51,026 nt of DNA from WHSV01 sp050694055. GTDB lineage: Bacteria > Actinomycetota > CADDZG01 > WHSQ01. The stretch spans positions 1 through 51,026 of the forward strand of contig JBOGWX010000056.1 of NCBI GenBank assembly GCA_050694055.1, read 5' to 3'. The notes under the pieces are model-generated. The model had not been told where the DNA came from. It made no database searches and saw only the letters and a program-made list of their open reading frames with translations. This document shows positions 7,715 through 16,106 of the stretch, piece by piece. The translations under genes were made by a program, and so were the position numbers. How positions within the stretch are numbered: the first letter of the stretch is position 1; every line of letters starts with the position of its first letter.

Positions 7715-8866
7715 CTACCAGCCTGCGGCCTCGAGCGTGGGCGCCGGCGCCAGTCGCACGAGGTCCACCAGTGCCGCTTCCATGGCGAGCTGGGCGTTTG
7801 CGTTCTTGAGCAGATTCGCTCGGGCCTCTATGCATCTTTCAATAGCTGCAACGAGCTGCACGTCGTCGATGTCCGCTTTCGCCCACCGCTCGATGTCCTC
7901 CGCCATGTCGAGGTTGGCGATCGCCGAGGCCCCTCCGTGCCGGGTGGCCAGGACGTCTCGGTAAAAGGAGGCGAGCGAACGCAGGGCGTCGCCCAAGACC
8001 TCGTCTTCCAGCCTCCGAAGCTCGCGCTTGTGTCGTTTGGCCAGGGCGTTGCGAGCCGAGGCGGTGCCTCGTCCCTCCCCCATGGCCTCGGCGAGCTCGG
8101 TCACCTCGGTCTTCTGTGACCTCTCGCGCTCCTTGACGGCGTCCTTGGCCTCGGCAATGACCTCGGCCGCCGCGTCGAAAGCGTCCCCGACCTCTCGCAG
8201 CCGCCCCGGGATCCCCCGAAAGAGCCAGCGCCGCGCGATCACGGCATCGTCGAGGGCCAGGGCGCGCGCCCGCTCGACGTCGCCGTCCGAGAGCCGGGCG
8301 GCGAGGCGGGCCACCTCCTCGGACGCGCCCTCGCGGACCAGCAGGGCAACGATCTCGCTTTCGGGAACCGCGTCGAGCCGGATGATCCGGCAGCGGGAGC
8401 GGATGGTGTCCAGCAGCTCCTCCTCGCGATCCGAGATGAGAATGAAGGTGGTGTCGTCCTGAGGTTCCTCGAGCGTCTTCAGCAGCGCGTTCTGCGCGTA
8501 CGGGTGCATCCGCTCTGCCTCCTCGATGATGAACACCTTTCGAGCTGCCTCGAAAGGGGAACGCGACGCCTCGGGAATCACCACCTCTCTCACGAGATCA
8601 ACGGGGATGATCGGGCCCTCCGGGACGATGTGATGGACGTCGGGGTGACGGTGGCGGGCGATGCGGACGCACCTACTGCACTCTCCACAACCGAGGTCCG
8701 GCTCTACCAAGCAATTGAGGGCGGCCGCCATCGCCACGGCCGTCGAACGCTTGCCGGAGCCACTGGGACCCAGCAGCAGCCAGGCATGGGGAACCTCACC
8801 CTTGGCGATCTGCGTCCTGAGCGCGCTCGTCGCTTGAGATTCGTAGACCCCGTACCAGACGCTCAT
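7715..8866 (-). CDS. holB: DNA polymerase III subunit delta'
   Basis: This is the clamp-loader subunit that, with gamma/tau and delta, loads the beta clamp. It has 383 residues with the AAA+ features: P-loop LGPSGSGKRSTA, a four-cysteine zinc module (GCGECSRCVRIARHRHPDVH) and the EEAERM..QNALLKTLEEP sensor region conserved between delta' and DnaX. ISDREEELLDTIRSRC is the expected sensor/SRC motif. Its ATG overlaps the stop of the MFS-tmk gene (ATGA at 8863-8866), indicating translational coupling. The C-terminal part is less conserved, as usual for this subunit. Confidence 0.92.
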   Translation of the reverse strand: MSVWYGVYESQATSALRTQIAKGEVPHAWLLLGPSGSGKRSTAVAMAAALNCLVEPDLGCGECSRCVRIARHRHPDVHHIVPEGPIIPVDLVREVVIPEASRSPFEAARKVFIIEEAERMHPYAQNALLKTLEEPQDDTTFILISDREEELLDTIRSRCRIIRLDAVPESEIVALLVREGASEEVARLAARLSDGDVERARALALDDAVIARRWLFRGIPGRLREVGDAFDAAAEVIAEAKDAVKERERSQKTEVTELAEAMGEGRGTASARNALAKRHKRELRRLEDEVLGDALRSLASFYRDVLATRHGGASAIANLDMAEDIERWAKADIDDVQLVAAIERCIEARANLLKNANAQLAMEAALVDLVRLAPAPTLEAAGW

Positions 8867-10863
8867 CTCTTGGTGTGGCTCTGTGTTTCCGCGGCGCGGC
8901 CCCCGGCCTCTCTCTCGGCGACACGCTCCTCGAAAATGGCCACGACCTCTTGGTGCACCTCCGCCGGGGGCCGCGCCGCGTCGACTACGACGAAACGGTC
9001 GGGAAAGGTGCGAGCCAGCTTGGCGTACGCGTCGGCCACCTTCTCATGAAAGCCGTCTTGTTCCCGTTCGATCCGATCGGGCTTCGTCGTCTTGCGGCGG
9101 AGACCCGTTTGCGCATCGAGTTTCAGATACAGCACGACGTCGGGAAGCGTGTTGTCGACCGCCCACTTCGAGATCTCGTAGATGTCCTCGAGGCCGAGCC
9201 CGCGCGCCAGTCCCTGGTAGGCGAGGGACGAATCGAGAAAGCGGTCGGAGACCACGACCTTGCCTTCTCGCAGCGCGGGCTTGATCACCTCGGCGACGTG
9301 CTGGGCGCGATCCGCCGCATACAAGAGCGCCTCGGCGTGTGCATCCATGTGCTTGCATTCCGGATCCAGCAGCACCTTCCTGATGCGCTCGCCGATGGCG
9401 GTGCCGCCCGGCTCGCGCGTCGTGACGACCTCATCCCCGCGCGCTTCGAGCCAGTCTACGAACGCCGCCATCTGGGTCGACTTACCGGCTCCCTCGCCGC
9501 CCTCGAACACAACGAAGAATCCGAGGTGGGGCGCCACCTGGGGGCCGGCCAGACGCCCCGCTTTGATCGCGCGCATCGACACCACGCCGCCGCCGATGAC
9601 GACCAGACCTGCAACCCACAGGGTGATGCGGGTGCCCGGGATCGGGTAGCCGGCGAGATCACGCCCATCGAAGAACCGCCCCAGAGCGCTGGCGAGGAAC
9701 GGGAACAGGCCCAGTCCGACGAGCGTCCCCATCCGGATGATCGTGTAGACCGCGGAAAAAGTACGCCCCCGCAGTTCATCGCTCGTGTTCTCCTGCATGA
9801 GCGAATAAGCAGTCGAGTACCCGGCCCCACCGAAGAACCCAAGGGCACCGGCCACGGGGATCGCGGTGTCCAGGCTGCCCATGGAGGCGAGCGCGATCAG
9901 GCTGCCGCCGAGCAGGAAGAGACACGAGGAAAAGAGCACGTCCTTCTGAACCCGCTTCGTCAGAGAGCCTGAAGCCAGCAACCCGACGATCATGCCGGTG
10001 CCGAGAAAACCGATGAGGAACCCGAAGCCGGACTTCCCGCCTCCCAGTACGTCTCCCACGAATCCCGGCCCGAGCGAGAACACACCCCCGGCCGCGGTGA
10101 AAGTGCACCCGATCCCCAGCAGCCAGGGACGCACCTGGCGATGCTTGGTGACGAAGGACAGGCCCTCGACCAGGTCGCGCCTGGCGTTCTGGAAGTCGAA
10201 CTTCGTGTCGCGATGGATCGACGAGGGAATCGCCAAGGTCGAGATCATGAGCCCTGAAAAAGCGAAGGTGAACGCGTCGAGCCACAGCGCGAGCGCCTCT
10301 TGGTTGTTGTCCGCCAGTCCCGAGAGCGCCGAGACGTTGTCACCGACGAACGAGGCTAGAGGAATGAGCGAGGCGAACAGCAGCGACGCGAGCGGCCACG
10401 GCCCGTAGACCGCGATCAGCGACAGCGAGTTGGCATGCTGAAGCTCATGGCGCTTGACGAAGTGCGGCAGGGACGCATCCTTGGCCGGTCCCCAGATGAG
10501 GGTCAGGCTCTCGAGGACCGCCGACACGACGAGCAGATAAACGAGGTTCTGGGCAAACGGTACCGAGAAGATCAATAGAGCTCTGGCAACGTCCGCTCCC
10601 ACCATGAGCTTCTTGCGGTCGTAGCGGTCGGCAAACACTCCCGCGATCGGACCGACGACGAAACCGGGAAGGACGCGCGCCGTCATGACTAGTCCGACTC
10701 CGGCGTTTCCTCCGAGCTCGAGTGCGAAGACGGCGATCGCGATGACTCCGATCCAATCCCCGAGGCTGGAAACGAACTGCGCGGCAAAGAACCGCAGGAA
10801 AGTGCGGTTCTTCATCAGGATCCCGAAGGAAACCTGCTCCTCCGACTCCTCCGACCCGTTCAA
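8863..10863 (-). CDS. tmk: MFS transporter-thymidylate kinase fusion
   Basis: The 666-residue protein has two parts. Residues 1 to about 450 form an MFS-type membrane domain with about twelve hydrophobic segments and a cytoplasmic GVFADRYDRKKLM loop motif, preceded by RFFAAQFVSSLGDW. Residues from about 455 are a complete dTMP kinase: P-loop FEGGEGAGKSTQ, the DR-x motif TREPGGTAIGERIR, LLYAADRAQHV, and VVSDRFLDSSLAYQG. Tmk makes dTDP from dTMP. Fusions of this kind are known in some actinobacteria, including Streptomyces; the role of the membrane part is not known. The start is a TTG very close to GGAGG and is uncertain. It lies between topA and holB in one operon. Confidence 0.88.
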   Translation of the reverse strand: MNGSEESEEQVSFGILMKNRTFLRFFAAQFVSSLGDWIGVIAIAVFALELGGNAGVGLVMTARVLPGFVVGPIAGVFADRYDRKKLMVGADVARALLIFSVPFAQNLVYLLVVSAVLESLTLIWGPAKDASLPHFVKRHELQHANSLSLIAVYGPWPLASLLFASLIPLASFVGDNVSALSGLADNNQEALALWLDAFTFAFSGLMISTLAIPSSIHRDTKFDFQNARRDLVEGLSFVTKHRQVRPWLLGIGCTFTAAGGVFSLGPGFVGDVLGGGKSGFGFLIGFLGTGMIVGLLASGSLTKRVQKDVLFSSCLFLLGGSLIALASMGSLDTAIPVAGALGFFGGAGYSTAYSLMQENTSDELRGRTFSAVYTIIRMGTLVGLGLFPFLASALGRFFDGRDLAGYPIPGTRITLWVAGLVVIGGGVVSMRAIKAGRLAGPQVAPHLGFFVVFEGGEGAGKSTQMAAFVDWLEARGDEVVTTREPGGTAIGERIRKVLLDPECKHMDAHAEALLYAADRAQHVAEVIKPALREGKVVVSDRFLDSSLAYQGLARGLGLEDIYEISKWAVDNTLPDVVLYLKLDAQTGLRRKTTKPDRIEREQDGFHEKVADAYAKLARTFPDRFVVVDAARPPAEVHQEVVAIFEERVAEREAGGRAAETQSHTKR

Positions 10864-10993
10864 GACCTCCAGGCGCGGCTGCTGCGCTTGCCGGATTGCA
10901 CGTCCTCTCTACGGCCTGTGTTCGCCGCTCATGCCGGCCAGCCCTTCTGCTGCTCATGCTAGGGCACGGAGGGGACAAGGGACGGAGAAAGGC

Positions 10994-13147
10994 TTAAGTC
11001 GAGGCCTTGCTCTTGGTGGGGGCCTTCTTCTTGGTGGTCTTCTTCTTGCGCGGCTTCGATCCCGGCTTCTTGTCCTTCTTGATGTACTTGCACTCGGGAT
11101 AGTTCGAGCAGCCCACGAACGGCCCGAAGCGGCCGCGCTTCTCGACCAGCGCGCCTCCGCATTCCGGGCATTGCTCGCCCGTCTCCTTGGGGGGCTCTTT
11201 CTTGATGTACTTGCACTCGGGATAGTTCGAGCAGCCCACGAACGGCCCGAAGCGGCCGCTCTTGGCGACCAGCTCGTGGCCGCATTTCGGGCACTTCTCC
11301 CCCGTGCCCTCGGGGTCGGGCAGCGGGTTGCCCTCCTCGTCGAGCTGTTGCGACCACTTACACTCCGGCCAGCCGGAGCAGGACAGGAACCACAGCCCGT
11401 GCTTCCCAAACTTCTTGACCACGGGCCTCCCACACTCGGGACAGGTCTGATCCGTGGGCTGCTCGGGCCTCGTCATCTTGTCCTGCTGCTCTTCCACGTG
11501 CTGGGTGAAGGAGTCGTAGAACTCCTTGACGATCGGCACCATGGCTTTGTCACCCACCGCGATGTCGTCGAGGTACTCCTCCATCCGGGCCGTGAAGTCG
11601 ACGTCGACGACGTCTGGGAAGTGCGCCTCCATGAGATCCGTCACGACCTCACCCCTGGTGACGAGAAAGAGGCGTCTGCTCTCGGTGCGGAGGTACTCGC
11701 GATCGTTGAGCGTGCGTACCGTCGGCGCGTAGGTCGAGGGCCGGCCGATGCCGACCTCCTCCATCCTCTTCACCAGCGTCGCCTCGGTGTAGCGGGGCGG
11801 CGGCTGGGTGAAATGCTGAGTTGCCTCGAGGTGCTTCAGCTCTAGGACCTGACCCGGCTGGAGCTCGGGGAGCAGACCCTCGACCTCCTCCGCCTGGTCG
11901 TCGGAGACGTCGAGGTAGACCCTCAGGAAGCCGTCGAACTTGAGCGTCTGGCCGGTGGCGCGGAAAGTAACGCCGTTGGACTCGACGTCCACCGAGGTGG
12001 CGTCGTAGACGGCCTCGGCCATCTGGCACGCGACCGTTCGCTGCCAGATGAGCTCGTAGAGACGGTGCGCATCGCGGTCGAGATTGCCCCGCACATCGGA
12101 GGGCGTCACGGTCACGTCACTCGGGCGAACGGCCTCGTGTGCTTCTTGGGCTCCCTTGGTCTTCGCCGAGAACTTCCGGACCTGGTGATACTGCTTGCCG
12201 TAGGCCGTCTCGACGAAGTTCCCGATGGCGCCGAGCGCTTCGTTCGACAGGTTCGAAGAGTCCGTACGCATGTAGGTGATGTGGCCGGCCTCGTATAGCC
12301 CCTGAGCGACCTGCATGGTCTTCCACGTAGGCAAACCGAGCTTGGACGAGCCCGCCTGCTGGAGGGTCGACGTCTTGAACGGGGCCGGCGGTTTCTTGGA
12401 TCGTTCGGACTTGCGGATGTCGGCGACCGTCCAGGGCCCCGGCCGCACACGGTCGACCAGCGAGGTCGCGTCTTCTTCGTTGCGGAGCTCGAACTGATTC
12501 TTGGAGCCGACCGGGTACTTCGCCTGGAACTCGTCTCCCCCGTCGGTGGCGAGCGAGGCAAGCGCGTCCCAGAACTCCTCGGGCTTGAACGCGCGGATCT
12601 CCCGTTCGCGCTGAACCACGAGCCACAGGGTCGGGCTCTGGACCCGCCCTGCGGAGAGGTTGGGGCCCACGTTGCGCCACAGCAATGGCGACAGCTTGTA
12701 CCCAAGAATCCGGTCGATCGCCCGGCGGGCCTGTTGGGCGTCCACGAGGGCCATGTCCACGGCACGCGGCTGCTCGAAAGCCTCTGCGACGGCGCGCTTG
12801 GTGATCTCGTTGAAGCTCACTCGCTGGGTGCTCTCGGGCCTCAGTTTGGCGGCCTCGGCGACGTGCCAGGCGATGGCCTCACCCTCCCGGTCGGGGTCGG
12901 TCGCGAGCCAGACGGTCTCGGCGTCCGCCGCCTGCTTCTTGATGGCGGACATCGCCTTGCGGGCGTTGGCAGTGCGGCTCGTTACGTACTTGATGTTGAC
13001 GCCGCCGTTCACCTCGATGCCGAAGTCGCTCTTGGGCAGATCCCGGACATGGCCCAGCGAGGCGAGGACCTTGTAGTCCTTGCCCAGATACTTCTCGATC
13101 GTTTTCGCCTTGGCAGGCGACTCGACGATGACGAGGTTCTTGGCCAC
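10994..13147 (-). CDS. topA: DNA topoisomerase I
   Basis: Type IA topoisomerase that relaxes negative supercoils. I chose the GTG at 13147, which follows AGGAG with a four-base gap and puts the TOPRIM strand KNLVIVESPAKAKTIEKYLG at the N-terminus; the open frame runs further upstream to 13264 but without conserved sequence. The protein has 717 residues. TOPRIM acidic residues are in ATDPDREGEAIAWH, and the catalytic Tyr292 is in ITYMRTDS. Three C-terminal zinc modules follow (CPECGRPVV, CPKCGHELV, CPECGGALV), then a lysine-rich tail common in actinobacterial TopA. It heads the topA, MFS-tmk, holB operon. Confidence 0.95.
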   Translation of the reverse strand: MAKNLVIVESPAKAKTIEKYLGKDYKVLASLGHVRDLPKSDFGIEVNGGVNIKYVTSRTANARKAMSAIKKQAADAETVWLATDPDREGEAIAWHVAEAAKLRPESTQRVSFNEITKRAVAEAFEQPRAVDMALVDAQQARRAIDRILGYKLSPLLWRNVGPNLSAGRVQSPTLWLVVQREREIRAFKPEEFWDALASLATDGGDEFQAKYPVGSKNQFELRNEEDATSLVDRVRPGPWTVADIRKSERSKKPPAPFKTSTLQQAGSSKLGLPTWKTMQVAQGLYEAGHITYMRTDSSNLSNEALGAIGNFVETAYGKQYHQVRKFSAKTKGAQEAHEAVRPSDVTVTPSDVRGNLDRDAHRLYELIWQRTVACQMAEAVYDATSVDVESNGVTFRATGQTLKFDGFLRVYLDVSDDQAEEVEGLLPELQPGQVLELKHLEATQHFTQPPPRYTEATLVKRMEEVGIGRPSTYAPTVRTLNDREYLRTESRRLFLVTRGEVVTDLMEAHFPDVVDVDFTARMEEYLDDIAVGDKAMVPIVKEFYDSFTQHVEEQQDKMTRPEQPTDQTCPECGRPVVKKFGKHGLWFLSCSGWPECKWSQQLDEEGNPLPDPEGTGEKCPKCGHELVAKSGRFGPFVGCSNYPECKYIKKEPPKETGEQCPECGGALVEKRGRFGPFVGCSNYPECKYIKKDKKPGSKPRKKKTTKKKAPTKSKAST
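11076..11259. repeat. 61-bp perfect direct repeat inside topA
   Basis: Bases 11076-11136 and 11199-11259 are identical over 61 positions, offset by 123 bases (41 codons). They encode the same part of the second and third zinc modules (GRFGPFVGCSNYPECKY). Identity at synonymous positions points to a recent duplication or gene conversion. Confidence 0.9.
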
Positions 13148-13471
13148 TAAGCTCCTAACGCTGTCGATTCCGTGCGCTTCGTGGAGAGGTTCGCCCGGTC
13201 GACGCTCGCGGGACGGGACGGCGATTATTCGCATCCTTGACCCGCCCCTGTCAACTACGAACATCCCAGGGGCCTGAGGTGTTCCCTTCCCCTTTGATCG
13301 CTTTCCCCCGATTCGGCGGGGGACTAACCCTCCCTGAAGAGTGCTATAGGAGTGTAGGTGGGATCTACGGCTTCACCTCGACGCTCGAGACTCAGGTCTC
13401 ACGGCGCAGGTGTCGAAGAGGAATAAGAGGAATCCGAGTGAGATCGCGTGATCTTCCGGAAAGGAAGCGGC
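13148..13471. other. divergent control region of topA and a small ORF
   Basis: This 324-base gap separates topA (leftward) from a 48-residue ORF (rightward). It holds the candidate topA promoter at 13224-13254, listed separately. On the plus strand AGGAAT and GGAAAGGAAG purine runs precede the small ORF. No RNA gene was recognised. Confidence 0.5.
13224..13254 (-). promoter_or_regulatory. candidate sigma-A-type promoter of topA
   Basis: On the minus strand a perfect -35 (TTGACA, 13249-13254) is followed after 18 or 19 bases by GAATAAT (13224-13230), close to a -10 box. The predicted transcript would start near 13217 and carry a leader of about 70 bases to the GTG at 13147. Confidence 0.4.
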
Positions 13472-13618
13472 ATGTTCGCCGATGTCTACCTGCTCATCGA
13501 GAGCCTCGTCGAGCAAGTACTCGACGGCCCGGTGATCTTGGGAGCGACCCTAGTGGCCTCCCTGTTCTTCGGACCTTCGCTGGTGCAGGCGCTGGTGCGC
13601 CGGACTCACCACCACTAG
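13472..13618 (+). CDS. small single-span membrane protein
   Basis: A short gene of 48 residues begins at an ATG preceded by GGAAAGGAAGCGG. It reads MFADVYLLIESLVEQVLDG followed by one hydrophobic segment (VILGATLVASLFFGPSLV) and a basic end (RRTHHH), so it is predicted to span the membrane once with its C-terminus inside. It lies 48 bases before the DedA gene on the same strand and may share its transcript. I know of no family. The good ribosome binding site and membrane topology are the only support. Confidence 0.45.
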   Translation: MFADVYLLIESLVEQVLDGPVILGATLVASLFFGPSLVQALVRRTHHH

Positions 13619-13666
13619 AGACCCACGGGTGACTCCCCTATAACGACCCCGTAGGGTGACCCGGCT

Positions 13667-14308
13667 ATGGAAACACTCGTTCACCTCATGGAATCGTGGG
13701 TCACCGACTACGGCTATGCGGCGATCTTCCTGCTGATGCTGGCGGAATCGGCCTGCATTCCCTTCCCCAGCGAGGTCACGATGCTGGTCGGTGGCTTGTA
13801 CGCCGCCACCGGCGAACTGAGCTTCTTCTGGGTGGGTGCCTGGGGCGTCCTGGGCAACCTCGTGGGCTCGTGGGTCGCCTACGGCGTGGGGCGCACGATG
13901 GGGCGAGGAGTGCTGGACCGCTATGGCAAGTACGTGCTGATCCGCAGTCACGACATCGACCGGGCCGAGGTCTGGTGGGAGCGCTACGGCGAAGCCGCCA
14001 CCTTCTTCTCCCGGCTGCTGCCGGTGATCCGCACCTTCATCTCACTTCCGGCCGGCATCGCGAAGATGCCCTTCGGCAAGTTCACCCTCTACACCTTCCT
14101 CGGCTGCATCCCCTGGACCTACGCGCTCACCTACGCGGGAGTACTCGTGAAGGACAACTGGGAACGCGTTCTCGGTTACTTCGACATCCCCACTCTCATC
14201 ATCGGAGGGCTGATCGTGCTGGCAGCGGGCCTCTGGTACCTGCGACGTCGCAAGCAGCGGAAAGCGATGGACACGGCGCAGGCGCCCCACCGCGCGGACG
14301 CAAGCTAA
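13667..14308 (+). CDS. DedA family (VTT domain) membrane protein
   Basis: This 213-residue integral membrane protein has the DedA/VTT hallmarks: an N-terminal ESACIPFPSEVTMLVGG segment (E/P re-entrant loop), GNLVGSWVAYGVGRTMGR, and F(S)RLLPVIRTFISLPAGIAKMP, the conserved R-x-x-P-x-x-R-T...G motif. DedA proteins act in lipid scrambling, undecaprenyl phosphate recycling or proton-dependent homeostasis. The C-terminus ends in a last helix and a basic cytoplasmic tail (LRRRKQRK). It converges on the TrkA pair, with six bases between the stop codons. Confidence 0.88.
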   Translation: METLVHLMESWVTDYGYAAIFLLMLAESACIPFPSEVTMLVGGLYAATGELSFFWVGAWGVLGNLVGSWVAYGVGRTMGRGVLDRYGKYVLIRSHDIDRAEVWWERYGEAATFFSRLLPVIRTFISLPAGIAKMPFGKFTLYTFLGCIPWTYALTYAGVLVKDNWERVLGYFDIPTLIIGGLIVLAAGLWYLRRRKQRKAMDTAQAPHRADAS

Positions 14309-14314
14309 ACGGAG

Positions 14315-14998
14315 CTAATCGCCGGCCAGGGTTCGTCGAAGGTCGTTCTCGGCCTCTGTGGAGGCGAGGGCGAGCACCTCATCCCCCGCGTTCAGCGGGG
14401 TCTCGCCCCGGGGAGCGATGACGTGTCCATCGCGCACGAGGGCCACCAGAGAACTATCGGCGGGAAACTCGATCTCTCGCACCGTCTTTCCGTTCACGGG
14501 AGAGTTCTCGGCGAGGGTGAGCTCGAGCAATGCGACCCTTCCCTTCTCGAGCCTCAGGAGTTTGACCAGATCACCCACGCTGACCGCCTCCTCGACCAGC
14601 GCCGTAAGGAGATGCGGGGTACTGACCGCGATGTCCACCCCCCACGACTCGTTGAACAACCACTCGTTGTCGGGGTGGTTGACGCGCGCGATGACGCGTG
14701 GAACCGCGAACTCTTGTTTGGCGAGCAGCGAGATCACCAGATTGTCCTCATCGTCTCCGGTGGCGGCGACGACCACTTCGCACGAGGACAACACGGCCTC
14801 GTCCAAGGTATGCACCTCGCAGGCATCGCCGACGACCCAGTTGACGTCCAGTTCCTGGTCGTGCTGGATCCGGTCGACCTGTTCCTGGTTCTGTTCGATT
14901 ATCACCACGTCGTTCCCGCGCTCCCTCAGGTCGGACGCCACGAACGTGCCGACGTTGCCGGCCCCCGCAATCGCGATCCGCATCGTCTTGGGACTCAT
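14315..14998 (-). CDS. trkA: TrkA/RCK family potassium-channel regulatory protein (second of pair)
   Basis: This encodes 227 residues with an N-terminal Rossmann RCK_N domain (MRIAIAGAGNVGTFVASDL, the acidic strand end VVIIEQNQEQ, then ATGDDEDNLV) and a C-terminal RCK_C domain (LVKLLRLEKGRVALLELTL..GDEVLALAS). RCK proteins bind NAD(H), nucleotides or c-di-AMP and gate K+ transporters. Its ATG overlaps the stop of the upstream partner by four bases (ATGA), so the two are translated together and probably form a hetero-oligomer. No TrkH/KtrB channel subunit is present in the window. Confidence 0.9.
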   Translation of the reverse strand: MSPKTMRIAIAGAGNVGTFVASDLRERGNDVVIIEQNQEQVDRIQHDQELDVNWVVGDACEVHTLDEAVLSSCEVVVAATGDDEDNLVISLLAKQEFAVPRVIARVNHPDNEWLFNESWGVDIAVSTPHLLTALVEEAVSVGDLVKLLRLEKGRVALLELTLAENSPVNGKTVREIEFPADSSLVALVRDGHVIAPRGETPLNAGDEVLALASTEAENDLRRTLAGD

Positions 14999-15666
14999 TC
15001 GGGCTGTCCCACCCCCTTGAGCTCGTCGGCGAGGCCCCCGACATCACCCCTGATGATGGAGAAGTGCAGGATGTCGCCGTCCTGAACCGTGAGAGCCGCT
15101 TCCGGAACCCGAGGAACCCCGAAGCGACTCACCGCGATCAGCTTGCGGTGGCCGTCCCAGTCGAGACCAGTCGCGGTCTTGCCGACCGTTTCGTTGGGGG
15201 CCGGAAGAGCCGCGATCACCACCTCCCCGTTGTCGATCGTGTACTCCACGGGAATGTCCTCGGGAAGCATCTGACGGAGGATCTGATCCGTGGTCCACCG
15301 GACGGTGGCGACGGTCTGGATGCCGAGCCGCTGATAGATCTGTGCCCGCCGGGGATCGTAGATACGAGCGACCACCTGAGGCACCCGGTAGTGCTCCTTG
15401 GCCATCCGGGCGGACACGATGTTCGAGTTGTCGCCGTTGGTCACGGACGCGAACGCCTTGGCGTCCGTGATGCCGGCCTCCTCGAGAATTCCACGGTCGA
15501 AGACGAAGCCGGTGAGCTGCGCACCCTTGATGTCGGGGCGGAGGCGGTCGAAGGCCTTCGGGTTCTTGTCGATGATGGCGGTGGTGTGCTCCAGGCGCTC
15601 GAGGTTCGCGGCCAGCTCCGACCCCACCCGGCCGCAACCGGCGATGATCACGTGCACTTCAACCAT
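14995..15666 (-). CDS. trkA: TrkA/RCK family potassium-channel regulatory protein (first of pair)
   Basis: This encodes 223 residues with the same architecture: MVEVHVIIAGCGRVGSELA begins the Rossmann fold, AIIDKNPKAFDRL carries the acidic nucleotide-binding residue, and VTNGDNSNIV the next loop. The C-terminal RCK_C domain ends GDILHFSIIRGD. The ATG at 15666 has AAGGAG directly upstream. It is divergent from the OB-fold and KimA-like genes. A side-by-side TrkA pair with an OB-fold protein and an APC permease is a common actinobacterial arrangement and suggests potassium homeostasis. Confidence 0.9.
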   Translation of the reverse strand: MVEVHVIIAGCGRVGSELAANLERLEHTTAIIDKNPKAFDRLRPDIKGAQLTGFVFDRGILEEAGITDAKAFASVTNGDNSNIVSARMAKEHYRVPQVVARIYDPRRAQIYQRLGIQTVATVRWTTDQILRQMLPEDIPVEYTIDNGEVVIAALPAPNETVGKTATGLDWDGHRKLIAVSRFGVPRVPEAALTVQDGDILHFSIIRGDVGGLADELKGVGQPE

Positions 15667-15725
15667 GCTCCTTCTGTCTCCCGATGGCTCAAATCAGCGC
15701 GGCGATACTGCCATACTTCCGAGTC

Positions 15726-16097
15726 ATGGCCGCAAAGTTCTTCCGTCAACTCTCTCAGGACCCGGACCAGTCGAGGGCCCACAATCTCGAGCTCTGGGCT
15801 TCATCCCTCCCGGGCGTAACGTTGATCAAAGACGCGCTCCCCAGACAGCGTTGCAGGGTTGCAGGCGTCATCAAGAACATACGGATCGATCCGCGCGAGG
15901 GCCGGCGGTGGGTCGAGGCGACGCTCATCGACGGCACGGGACGGATAGTTGCCAAATGGCTCGGCCGTCCGGCGATGTCGGGTATCACGCTTGGCATGGG
16001 ATTGATCATCGAGGGCATAGCCGGAGAAAGTGACAGCGGAACACTGGTGGTGCTCAATCCCGAATATCAGCTCGTCCCCAGTCCCGAGCACGGTTAG
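15726..16097 (+). CDS. OB-fold nucleic-acid-binding-like protein
   Basis: From the ATG at 15726 this gives 123 residues; the frame is open from 15684, but the extra 14 residues show no conservation. The core (CRVAGVIKNIRIDPREG, WVEATLIDGTGRIVAKWLG, GLIIEGIAGE, LVVLNPEYQL) is a five-stranded OB fold as in aspartyl-tRNA synthetase or RecG wedge domains. Proteins like this recur beside TrkA and APC genes in actinobacteria with no defined role. Its stop is nine bases before the KimA-like start, so the two are probably cotranscribed. CATACT, eight bases before the ATG, could be a -10 box giving a very short leader. Confidence 0.75.
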   Translation: MAAKFFRQLSQDPDQSRAHNLELWASSLPGVTLIKDALPRQRCRVAGVIKNIRIDPREGRRWVEATLIDGTGRIVAKWLGRPAMSGITLGMGLIIEGIAGESDSGTLVVLNPEYQLVPSPEHG

Positions 16098-16106
16098 CAA
16101 CCAATC

